In this document: piece after piece, positions 1-5,102 of the stretch
How the letters are laid out: every line of letters starts with the position of its first letter
Numbering within the stretch: the stretch's first letter is position 1
Assembly: GCA_945901835.1 (NCBI GenBank)
Contig: CAMDMH010000310.1
Span: forward strand, 1-5,102
DNA from: Devosia equisanguinis
GTDB taxonomy: Bacteria > Pseudomonadota > Alphaproteobacteria > Rhizobiales > Hyphomicrobiaceae
Length of the DNA stretch: 5,102 nucleotides
Direction: 5' to 3'
The notes under the pieces: generated by a model
Told to the model about the DNA's origin: nothing
Seen by the model: the letters and a program-made list of their open reading frames with translations, nothing else
The model's database searches: none
Translations under genes and position numbers: made by a program

Positions 1-1116
1 CTGCGTGTAGAGCGCGGCGAGGCGGCGGACGAGATTTTCCAGCTCGCGAACGTTGCCGGGCCAGCTGTGGCGCTTGAGGCGGTCGATAGCGCCCTGCTCG
101 ATGTTCTTGAGGCCCAGACCTTCGCGGGAGACCTGCCGCAGGAAGTGCCGGGTTAGATCGCCGACGTCCTCCGCCCGCTCGCGCAGCGCGGGAAGCCGGA
201 GCGGCACCACGTTTAGGCGGTAATAGAGGTCCTCGCGGAAAAGGCCCTGCTGGATCTGTGAGCGCAGGTCGCGGTGGGTCGCGGCGATGATGCGGACGTT
301 GGTTTTGATCGCGGTCCGGCCGCCGACCGTGGTGTACTCGCCCTCCTGCAGCACGCGAAGGAGCCGTGTCTGGGCTTCGAGCGGCATGTCGCCGATCTCG
401 TCGAGGAACAAGGTTCCACCTTCCGCCTGCTCGAAGCGGCCGGCGGCACGGTTCTGGGCCCCGGTGAACGCGCCCTTCTCGTGACCGAACAATTCGCTCT
501 CGATCAGTTCCCGGGGAATCGCTGCCATATTTACGGCGACGAACGGCCCGGCGCGCCGCTTCCCGTAATCGTGGAGAACGCGGGCCACGAGTTCCTTGCC
601 GGTGCCGGACTCGCCGGTGATCATCACGGTCAGGTCGCTCTGCGTGAGCCGGGCGAGAACGCGATAGATCTCCTGCATCGCCGGCGAGCGGCCGATCAAG
701 GGAAGCTGGTCGCTGTCGGGCTCGCCGGTATTGCGCGGCGCCTTGCGGCCGGGCTCGGCCAGAGCGCGGCCGACGACGGCAACGAGCTCGTTGAGATCGA
801 AGGGCTTGGGAAGGTACTCGTAAGCGCCCTTCTCGGCCGCGATAAGCGCGGTCATCAGTGTGTTCTGAGCGCTCATCACGATGATCGGCAGATCCGGCCG
901 CAGCTTCTTGATCCGGGGGATCAGATCGAAGGCGTTCTCGTCAGGCATAACGACGTCGGTGATGACGACCTCGCCCTCCCCCTGGCTGACCCATCGCCAC
1001 AGGGTCGCGGCATTGCTGGTGGCGCGCGGCAGATAGCCCGCCCGCGCCAGCGCCTGATTCAAGACCGTGCGTATCGCCGTGTCGTCGTCGGCGATGAGGA
1101 TCGTACCTTTAGGCAT
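1..1116 (-). CDS. ntrC: Nitrogen regulation response regulator NtrC (NR-I), partial: C-terminus outside window
   Basis: NtrC is a cytoplasmic response regulator that is phosphorylated by NtrB and then activates sigma-54 RNA polymerase at nitrogen-assimilation promoters. Reading the minus strand from the ATG at 1116 gives 372 residues without a stop, against roughly 480 for the family. A receiver domain occupies about residues 1-120, with acidic pocket D10-D12, phospho-acceptor D54 in VITDVVMPDE, S82 and K104. An AAA+ domain follows from about residue 140: Walker A GESGTGKE at 168-175, the sigma-54-contacting GAFTGA at 215-220 (bases 474-457), Walker B LFLDEIGD with D239/E240, and WPGNVREL at 352-359. 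The Fis-type DNA-binding helix-turn-helix should lie left of base 1 and cannot be checked. The start codon overlaps the end of ntrB by 8 bases and has an AAGGGG Shine-Dalgarno 7 bases upstream, so coupled translation is likely. The visible part has every motif needed for activity. The GAFTGA loop and D54 separate it from plain response regulators. NtrX is the main alternative, but the ntrB neighbour and the motifs favour NtrC. Confidence 0.97.
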   Translation of the reverse strand, partial: MPKGTILIADDDTAIRTVLNQALARAGYLPRATSNAATLWRWVSQGEGEVVITDVVMPDENAFDLIPRIKKLRPDLPIIVMSAQNTLMTALIAAEKGAYEYLPKPFDLNELVAVVGRALAEPGRKAPRNTGEPDSDQLPLIGRSPAMQEIYRVLARLTQSDLTVMITGESGTGKELVARVLHDYGKRRAGPFVAVNMAAIPRELIESELFGHEKGAFTGAQNRAAGRFEQAEGGTLFLDEIGDMPLEAQTRLLRVLQEGEYTTVGGRTAIKTNVRIIAATHRDLRSQIQQGLFREDLYYRLNVVPLRLPALRERAEDVGDLTRHFLRQVSREGLGLKNIEQGAIDRLKRHSWPGNVRELENLVRRLAALYTQ

Positions 1117-2269
1117 CTTTAGGCCCCTTCCCTGTGGGCTTGGCACTTTCGGCCTGGAGCGGCAGCAGCACGCGGAACACCGTACGCCGGCGCTCGCTTT
1201 CGAACTCGATGACGCCGCCGTGGTCTCGAATGATCTTGGCGACGAGCGCCAGTCCGAGCCCGCTCCCGCGCGTTTTGGTCGTGACGAATGGATCGAAGAG
1301 GTGCTGCTTGAGATGATCGGGCACGCCGATACCGGTATCTTCGATCTCGATCATCAAAGGTAGAGCGACGCGAGCTGTCGTGCCGGGCACCGTCATGCGC
1401 ACACCCGGCCGGAAGGCCGTCCGAAGGACGATGCGTCCGGGTTCCGGCAGCTCGCCGACGGCTTCAGCCGCGTTTTTAAGCAGATTGAGAAACGCCTGGA
1501 TGAGCTTGTCGCGATTGGCGGGGACCGGCGGCAGCGAGGGGTCGTACTCCGCTGAGATCGGCATACCCGATGCGAAGCCCGCCTGCGCCAGCCGGCAGAC
1601 GTGATCGAGGACGGCATGGATGTTCACCGGCTCCAGCACCAGCGGCCGCTCGTCGCCGAACACTTCCATGCGATCGACGAGATTGCGGATGCGGTCCGTC
1701 TCCGAACAGATCAGCTGCGTCAACACGCGATCGTCATCCTTAACGCCCGGCTCGAGCAGCTGCGCGGCTCCCCGGATGCCCGACAGCGGGTTCTTGATCT
1801 CATGGGCGAGAACGGCCGCCATACCCGACACCGTGCGGGCCGCCGCCCGGTGGGTGAGATGGCGCTCGATCATCTGCGCCATGGAACGCTGCTGGACCAT
1901 GATGATGGTGAGGCCGCCCTGCTCAGGGACCGGCCCCGCATAAATGTCGGCAAGCCGGCTTCCTTCGATGCGCGGCAACGTGATCTCGATGCCGTACTCG
2001 TTGACGCTCGCGCCGGACCGGCGGACCTGATCGACGAGCGCGACCAGGGGGCAGGCAAACCCGACCGCTTCCCTCAGCGTCTGCCGCCGCATCACGGCGA
2101 TGCTCATCGAGAAGAACTGCTCGGCCGCCTGGTTAGCGTAGATGATCCGCTCTGCTTCGCCGACGACGACGATCGGATGAGGAAGTGCAGCGAGCAGCAT
2201 GTCGTGCTCGACGTGCCGGCGCGCCGCCACCACAGGTATCGTCTGATCCTTCTCGACCGGGGCCGTCAT
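1109..2269 (-). CDS. ntrB: Nitrogen regulation sensor histidine kinase NtrB (NR-II)
   Basis: NtrB autophosphorylates under nitrogen limitation and passes phosphate to NtrC. In studied relatives, PII (GlnB) switches it to phosphatase when nitrogen is ample. The protein has 386 residues, a normal length. It has no membrane segment, which fits a soluble kinase and separates it from the membrane-bound NtrY. A PAS domain covers about 22-130 (ALPHPIVVVGEAERIIYANQ). The dimerisation/phospho-acceptor domain has the H-box AHEIKNPLSGIRGAAQLL with H156. The ATPase domain has the N-box LLKNAAEA with N266, a G1 box DTGIGV at 311-316, LFDPFVTTKT at 324-332 and a G2 box GSGLGL at 335-340. RRTVFRVLLPL near the end is a typical NtrB C-terminus. 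The ATG at 2269 overlaps the dusB stop as ATGA (4 bases) and has GGAG 8 bases upstream (2281-2278), which fixes the start. The gene sits between dusB and ntrC, the classical alphaproteobacterial nifR3-ntrB-ntrC order. No residue essential for kinase chemistry is missing. Confidence 0.97.
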   Translation of the reverse strand: MTAPVEKDQTIPVVAARRHVEHDMLLAALPHPIVVVGEAERIIYANQAAEQFFSMSIAVMRRQTLREAVGFACPLVALVDQVRRSGASVNEYGIEITLPRIEGSRLADIYAGPVPEQGGLTIIMVQQRSMAQMIERHLTHRAAARTVSGMAAVLAHEIKNPLSGIRGAAQLLEPGVKDDDRVLTQLICSETDRIRNLVDRMEVFGDERPLVLEPVNIHAVLDHVCRLAQAGFASGMPISAEYDPSLPPVPANRDKLIQAFLNLLKNAAEAVGELPEPGRIVLRTAFRPGVRMTVPGTTARVALPLMIEIEDTGIGVPDHLKQHLFDPFVTTKTRGSGLGLALVAKIIRDHGGVIEFESERRRTVFRVLLPLQAESAKPTGKGPKDA

Positions 2270-3270
2270 GCCGCCATCTCCGCCGTTTCCGCGTAGAACT
2301 CACTCAAGCCTCGCAGCACACGGGATGCGTCTTCCTCCTGGCACAGGACCTTGCGCCAGCGCTTTACATCCACGATCGGGCGGCCACTCGACTCGAGGTA
2401 CCAGCCGACGTGCTTGCGGGCATTTCGCAAGCCGAGAGCCCGCCCATACTCACTCAGCATCGCTTCGTAGTGCTCGGCGGCAATGCGGCCCTGCTCCGTG
2501 AGCGCAGGCGGGCCGGGATCCTTGCCCGTAGCGAGCGCTGCGGCGATACGGCCCGGCAGCCACGGCGCACCATACGCGCCGCGTCCGACCATGACGCCAT
2601 CGGCGCCCGATGCCAGCAGAGCCACACGAGCCTCACTCACGCTGGTGATGTCGCCATTGACGATCACGGGAATAGAGACGGCATCCTTGACCGCCCGGAC
2701 GGCTGACCAGTCGGCGCTTCCCTTGAAGAACTCCTGACGGGTCCGCCCATGGACCGTGACGAGCTTGATGCCGGCAGCTTCCGCACGGCGCGCCAGGTCG
2801 GGTGCGTTGAGCGTCGAGCGATCCCAGCCCAGCCGCATCTTGAGCGTCACGGGCACATCGACGGCCGAGATCACCGCTTCGATGAGGGACAGCGCCAGGT
2901 CGGGCTCACGCATCAGCGCAGAGCCGCACAGCCTTCCGGTAACCTCCCGGGCGGGACAACCCATATTGATGTCGACGATATCGGCGCCGAGATCGACGGA
3001 CATCCGGGCGGCCTCGGCGAGCCAGTGAGCTTCGCGGCCGGCGAGTTGTATGACGAAGGGGCTCAGCCCCTTACCAACGACCTTGCGAAGCATATCGCGA
3101 CGCGACCGGACGAGCTCGGCACTGGCCACCATTTCGGACACGACAAGGCCAGCGCCCATCGCGTGTGCGATACAGCGAAATGAATAGTCTGATACGCCGG
3201 ACATGGGTGCCAGAAATACCGGATTTGCTGCACCGCACCCGCCGACCTGGAGCCTTCCGTCGTCCGTCAT
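2266..3270 (-). CDS. dusB: tRNA-dihydrouridine synthase DusB (NifR3 family)
   Basis: This FMN-dependent cytosolic enzyme reduces uridine to dihydrouridine in the tRNA D-loop using NADPH; E. coli DusB acts at U17. The 334-residue protein has the usual family length and a complete TIM-barrel series: FLAPMSGVSDYSFR (19-32, FMN-binding start), VIQLAG (73-78), INMGCP (101-106) with catalytic Cys105, LKMRLGWD (143-150) with Lys144, VTVHGRTRQEFFKGSADW (171-188), PVIVNGDI (201-208) and GVMVGRGAYGAPW (225-237). A helical C-terminal domain follows (about 250-334), with the conserved RNARKHVGWYL that contacts tRNA in family structures. A second cysteine, C115, sits in the mobile active-site loop; I attach no function to it. 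The ATG at 3270 is the first start after an in-frame TAG at 3285-3283. Its Shine-Dalgarno is poor (AGG 11 bases away, GAG too close), so translation may be modest. In alphaproteobacteria this gene was named nifR3 because it leads the ntrBC operon. Its link to nitrogen control is positional; the enzyme itself is a tRNA modifier. Confidence 0.96.
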   Translation of the reverse strand: MTDDGRLQVGGCGAANPVFLAPMSGVSDYSFRCIAHAMGAGLVVSEMVASAELVRSRRDMLRKVVGKGLSPFVIQLAGREAHWLAEAARMSVDLGADIVDINMGCPAREVTGRLCGSALMREPDLALSLIEAVISAVDVPVTLKMRLGWDRSTLNAPDLARRAEAAGIKLVTVHGRTRQEFFKGSADWSAVRAVKDAVSIPVIVNGDITSVSEARVALLASGADGVMVGRGAYGAPWLPGRIAAALATGKDPGPPALTEQGRIAAEHYEAMLSEYGRALGLRNARKHVGWYLESSGRPIVDVKRWRKVLCQEEDASRVLRGLSEFYAETAEMAA

Positions 3271-3323
3271 TCGCTCATCTGCCTAAGTTTTATCCATCGA
3301 AAGGTCTTGCTTGTGATTTGTGC

Positions 3324-3352
3324 AAACTAGGCTCGCGCCGACCAAATTGCAA
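3324..3352 (-). promoter_or_regulatory. Candidate sigma-70-type promoter of the dusB-ntrB-ntrC operon
   Basis: On the minus strand TTGCAA (3352-3347) and TAGTTT (3329-3324) are separated by exactly 17 bases (3346-3330), the preferred spacing for housekeeping sigma. The hexamers match TTGACA and TATAAT at four positions each. Transcription would begin near 3317 and leave a leader of about 47 bases before the dusB ATG. This is a by-eye call in a short region, and alphaproteobacterial promoters are loosely defined. It is the best-spaced pair I found on this strand. Confidence 0.4.
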
Positions 3353-3364
3353 GGGGTCACCCCT
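3352..3364. repeat. Perfect 13-base palindrome (6-base arms, 1-base centre), possible operator
   Basis: AGGGGT-C-ACCCCT is fully self-complementary around one central base; the flanking bases (A3351, C3365) do not extend it. It lies at the junction of the two divergent control signals. It touches the upstream edge of the candidate dusB -35 and ends where the larger dyad begins. A compact symmetric site here would suit a dimeric transcription factor. I do not recognise it as the site of a named regulator, and it does not fit the NtrC site pattern (TGCAC half-sites). The symmetry is directly visible; the regulatory role is inference. Confidence 0.55.
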
Positions 3365-3407
3365 CGTCGATTGCGCGCACCGGCCCCGCCGGTTATGCAA
3401 TCGGTGA
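3364..3407 (+). repeat. Large interrupted dyad / potential hairpin upstream of ispDF
   Basis: CGATTGC (3368-3374) is the exact inverse of GCAATCG (3397-3403). Nested inside is a second perfect pair, ACCGGC (3379-3384) and GCCGGT (3388-3393), around a CCC loop, with a GCGC/TAT internal loop between the two stems. Read as plus-strand RNA, the outer helix grows to 11 pairs (3364-3374 with 3397-3407) by two G-U wobbles followed by a G-C and an A-U pair. The extension would fail in the complementary RNA, where those wobbles become A-C mismatches. No T-run follows, so it is not an intrinsic terminator. It ends 15 bases before the ispDF Shine-Dalgarno and does not hide it. It could be a 5' leader structure or a DNA operator, depending on where transcription starts. 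Confidence 0.55.
3371..3399 (+). promoter_or_regulatory. Weak candidate promoter for ispDF-tgt, overlapping the dyad
   Basis: TTGCGC (3371-3376) and TATGCA (3394-3399) are 17 bases apart on the plus strand. The -35 matches TTGACA at four positions but the -10 only matches TATAAT in its first three. Transcription would start near 3406, giving a leader of about 30 bases with the Shine-Dalgarno well placed. If real, the large dyad would lie over the promoter as DNA instead of being transcribed. A competing pair upstream, TTGCTT (3307-3312) and TAGGCT (3328-3333), has only 15 bases of spacing but would place the hairpin in the mRNA. I cannot decide between them. Confidence 0.2.
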
Positions 3408-3422
3408 ACGTCTGTTTGAGCG

Positions 3423-3428
3423 AAGGAG
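3423..3428 (+). promoter_or_regulatory. Shine-Dalgarno AAGGAG that fixes the ispDF TTG start
   Basis: AAGGAG lies 7 bases before TTG at 3436-3438. That spacing is optimal, and the TTG opens directly into the conserved IspD N-terminus (NVAAIIVAAGRGSR). No ATG or GTG occurs in frame between the Shine-Dalgarno and this N-terminus, so the TTG start is well supported. Confidence 0.8.
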
Positions 3429-3435
3429 CCTGGAA

Positions 3436-4647
3436 TTGAACGTCGCGGCCATCATCGTTGCTGCGGGCCGAGGCTCGCGAGCGGCCGCCGCTGGCACACC
3501 GCCAAAGCAGTACGTCGATGTGGCCGGCAAGACGGTGCTGGCGCGCTCGATCCTGGCATTCGCCCGGCATGCTTCGATCTCGACCGTGGTGGTCGTCATT
3601 CACCCCGCCGACCTCGCCGCGTACGAAGCCACTTTCGCTACGCTCGATATTGCAACGCAGCAACGCCTTCGGCCACCCTGCTTCGGTGGTGCGACGCGGC
3701 AGGCATCGGTCTTTCGGGGATTGGTCGCGCTCGGGGACAGCGCCATCGACAGGGTGCTGATCCACGATGCCGCCCGGCCGTTCGTGACCAGCGACGTCAT
3801 CACCCGCGTGGTCGAAGCGCTATCGCTATCGGTGGGCGCGCTGGCCGCGATACCGGTGACCGATACATTGAAGCGCGGCGACCATGACAACACAGTGATT
3901 GGCACCGTGGACCGCACGGGGCTATGGCGCGCACAGACGCCACAGGGTTTCCGGTTTGCCGAGATCCATGAAGCGCACGCCCGCGCCGAAGCTGCGGAGC
4001 GCGACGACTTCACGGATGACGCGGCGATCGCGGAATGGGCAGGCCTCGAAGTTGCTCTCGTTCAAGGGGCGGACCGCAACGTCAAGATTACAACCGAACA
4101 GGACATCGCGATGGCGCGGACACTGCTCGAACGTGGGGCTGCGGGGCAGCGCTACGAGACGCGCTCAGCCAGCGGCTTCGACGTCCACAGGTTCGAGCCC
4201 GGCAACAGCGTGTGGCTGTGCGGCGTCGAGATCCCGCACATAGCGAAACTCGAAGGGCACTCCGACGCTGACGTCGGTTATCACGCGCTGACCGATGCGC
4301 TGTTGGGCGCGATCGGCGCCGGCGACATCGGCCAGCACTTTCCTCCCTCGGATATGAAATGGAAAGACGCTGCTTCGCATATCTTCCTCTCCCACGCCGG
4401 CAAGCTCGTCGCCGATCGCGGCGGGCGCATCGTCAATGTGGACGTGACCATTCTTGCCGAAGCCCCACGTGTCGGCCCGCATCGCGCCGCGATGTGTGCA
4501 CGGATCGCTGAATGTCTGGGGCTCGCGGTGGAGCGCGTCTCGGTGAAAGCGACGACGACCGAAGGGCTCGGTTTCACGGGGCGGCGCGAAGGCATCGCTG
4601 CAATGGCCACGGCATCGGTCGAGTTACCCGTCGAGATGCCGACGTGA
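3436..4647 (+). CDS. ispDF: Bifunctional IspD/IspF: MEP cytidylyltransferase and MECDP synthase
   Basis: This cytosolic fusion carries out two non-consecutive steps of the MEP pathway to IPP and DMAPP. IspD joins MEP to CTP, giving CDP-ME; IspF cyclises CDP-ME 2-phosphate to MEcPP with release of CMP. The 403 residues divide cleanly. IspD spans about 1-232: AAGRGSR (9-15), PKQY with K24, GGATRQASV (84-92), HDAARPF (110-116), DTLKR (143-147), R160, QTPQGF (167-172) and NVKITTEQD (215-223). IspF spans about 244-403: GFDVH (247-251) with metal ligands D249 and H251, GHSDADV (274-280), H283 in YHALTDALLGA, DIGQHFP (297-303), NVDVTI (334-339) and KATTTEGLGFTGR (371-383). The linker is only about ten residues, so the domains are directly abutted. 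The fusion is known from alpha- and epsilonproteobacteria; the intervening enzyme IspE is not in this window. Translation begins at TTG, a weak start behind a strong Shine-Dalgarno. The stop overlaps the tgt start by 4 bases. All catalytic residues I looked for are present. Confidence 0.97.
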   Translation: MNVAAIIVAAGRGSRAAAAGTPPKQYVDVAGKTVLARSILAFARHASISTVVVVIHPADLAAYEATFATLDIATQQRLRPPCFGGATRQASVFRGLVALGDSAIDRVLIHDAARPFVTSDVITRVVEALSLSVGALAAIPVTDTLKRGDHDNTVIGTVDRTGLWRAQTPQGFRFAEIHEAHARAEAAERDDFTDDAAIAEWAGLEVALVQGADRNVKITTEQDIAMARTLLERGAAGQRYETRSASGFDVHRFEPGNSVWLCGVEIPHIAKLEGHSDADVGYHALTDALLGAIGAGDIGQHFPPSDMKWKDAASHIFLSHAGKLVADRGGRIVNVDVTILAEAPRVGPHRAAMCARIAECLGLAVERVSVKATTTEGLGFTGRREGIAAMATASVELPVEMPT

Positions 4648-5102
4648 GCACCGCGCCCTTTCACTATCGCGCGCTCGGCAGCGACGGCGGCGCACGTCTC
4701 GGCGAGGTCGTCACGCCGCGCGGCATCATCCGTACGCCGGCATTCATGCCGGTCGGCACCGTCGCCACGGTGAAAGCGCTGTACCCCGACCAAGTGAAGC
4801 AGGCCGGCGCGGATATTCTCCTCGCCAACACCTATCACCTGATGCTGCGGCCGGGTGCCGAACGTGTCCACCGTCTCGGCGGCCTGCATTCGTTCATGCG
4901 CTGGAGTGGCCCGATCCTGACCGACAGCGGCGGCTTTCAGGTGATGTCGCTGTCGGGACTTCGCAAGATGAGCGAGCAGGGCGTCGCGTTCCAGTCGCAC
5001 ATCGACGGCTCCAGACACATGCTGACGCCCGAGCGCGCCGTAGAGATCCAATGCCTGCTCGGCTCCGACATCATCATGCAGCTCGACGAGTGCATCGAAC
5101 TG
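4644..5102 (+). CDS. tgt: Queuine/preQ1 tRNA-guanine transglycosylase Tgt, partial: C-terminus outside window
   Basis: Bacterial Tgt swaps guanine-34 in the wobble position of Asp, Asn, His and Tyr tRNAs (GUN anticodons) for preQ1, the committed tRNA step of queuosine synthesis. The 153 visible residues run open to the window edge; the family is about 370-380 long. Recognised motifs are TPAFMPVGTVATVKAL (31-46), LANTYHLMLRPG (60-71), GPILTDSGGFQVMSL (89-103) with D94 (the catalytic aspartate equivalent to Z. mobilis D102), FQSHIDGSRHMLTPE (116-130) and LGSDIIMQLDEC (139-150) with D148 for base recognition. The nucleophilic aspartate and the zinc-binding cysteines would lie beyond 5102. The GTG start at 4644 shares GTGA with the ispDF stop and lacks a strong Shine-Dalgarno, so it probably depends on ribosomes finishing ispDF. 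No alternative in-frame start is nearby, and the N-terminus FHYRALGSDGGARLGEV aligns with the family from about residue 6. Confidence 0.96.
   Translation, partial: MSTAPFHYRALGSDGGARLGEVVTPRGIIRTPAFMPVGTVATVKALYPDQVKQAGADILLANTYHLMLRPGAERVHRLGGLHSFMRWSGPILTDSGGFQVMSLSGLRKMSEQGVAFQSHIDGSRHMLTPERAVEIQCLLGSDIIMQLDECIEL

Larger units (their letters stand above)
3271..3435. promoter_or_regulatory. Divergent control region between dusB-ntrBC and ispDF-tgt
   Basis: This 165-base stretch is the only intergenic DNA in the window and must carry the starts of transcription for both units, unless one is read from elsewhere. It is locally richer in A and T near 3286-3330 than the coding flanks. It contains, from left to right, a candidate -10 and -35 for dusB, a 13-base palindrome, a large interrupted dyad and the ispDF Shine-Dalgarno, each listed separately. 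A four-codon reading frame (ATG at 3297-3295, stop at 3285-3283) precedes dusB on the minus strand but has no ribosome binding site, so I do not call it a leader peptide. I saw no convincing sigma-54 promoter (GG-N10-GC) and no close match with correct spacing to the NtrC site. Both checks were made by eye. Confidence 0.7.

Noticed and set aside
311..334. tRNA, rRNA, CRISPR or insertion-sequence signals anywhere in the window
   Set aside because: Scanning by eye gave no cloverleaf, direct-repeat array, transposase motif or terminal repeat. Every base outside 3271-3435 is accounted for by the five genes.
274..1122. 282-residue plus-strand open frame opposite ntrC
   Set aside because: It lies fully antisense to the well-supported ntrC, has no recognisable domain and no clear Shine-Dalgarno. 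Long antisense frames are expected from the codon bias of high-GC genes.
1601..2296. 231-residue plus-strand open frame opposite ntrB
   Set aside because: It mirrors ntrB codons and is rich in Arg, Asp and His in the way such shadows are. It contains no motif and is not placed as a gene.
3324..3352. Sigma-54 promoter for dusB-ntrBC
   Set aside because: A TTTGCA element is present on the minus strand, but the GG required ten bases ahead of its GC is absent.
3371..3401. NtrC binding site in the large dyad (GCACC ... GGT-TATGCA)
   Set aside because: The half-sites resemble TGCACC/GGTGCA only loosely, and the gap between ACC and GGT is 9 bases instead of about 5.
3364..3407. Intrinsic terminator
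   Set aside because: There is no U-tract on either side of the hairpin, and no gene ends towards it, since both flanking genes start here.
3283..3765. 160-residue minus-strand frame covering the ispDF 5' end and the intergenic region
   Set aside because: It overlaps the conserved IspD N-terminus on the other strand and has low-complexity basic composition. Its last codons are the short MDKT frame before dusB, which has no ribosome binding site.
4281..5051. 256-residue minus-strand open frame across the ispDF-tgt junction
   Set aside because: It runs antisense to two conserved genes, has no family resemblance and is explained by third-position GC bias.

Overview
The window reads as one continuous stretch of high-GC chromosome from an alphaproteobacterium, probably of the Hyphomicrobiales (rhizobia-like) type. 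The evidence is the gene order dusB(nifR3)-ntrB-ntrC, which is a known alphaproteobacterial arrangement, together with a fused ispDF gene read divergently from it. No taxon-specific marker is visible, so the order-level placement is inference.

Layout: the left two thirds (1-3270) is a tightly packed minus-strand operon. It begins with a tRNA-dihydrouridine synthase (dusB, 3270-2266), continues with the nitrogen-regulation sensor kinase (ntrB, 2269-1109) and then its sigma-54 response regulator (ntrC, 1116 to beyond base 1; the last part lies outside the window). The reading frames overlap by 4 and 8 bases, so the three are almost certainly co-transcribed and translationally coupled. The right third is a plus-strand pair. 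A bifunctional isoprenoid enzyme, ispDF (3436-4647), starts at TTG. It overlaps by 4 bases (GTGA) the start of tgt, the queuosine tRNA-guanine transglycosylase (4644 to beyond 5102).

Between the two units lies a single 165-base divergent control region (3271-3435), the only non-coding stretch. It holds a perfect 13-base palindrome, a larger interrupted dyad, a plausible minus-strand promoter for dusB-ntrBC, a weaker candidate plus-strand promoter overlapping the large dyad, and a good Shine-Dalgarno for ispDF.

Functionally, NtrB and NtrC form the nitrogen-status phosphorelay (PII/glutamine signal to NtrB, then NtrC, then sigma-54 promoters). DusB and Tgt modify tRNA. IspDF catalyses two steps of the MEP pathway for isoprenoid precursors. 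All five proteins look intact and conventional wherever they can be seen. I found no mobile element, CRISPR array, RNA gene or clearly new system. The part most worth a second look is the structured divergent intergenic region.
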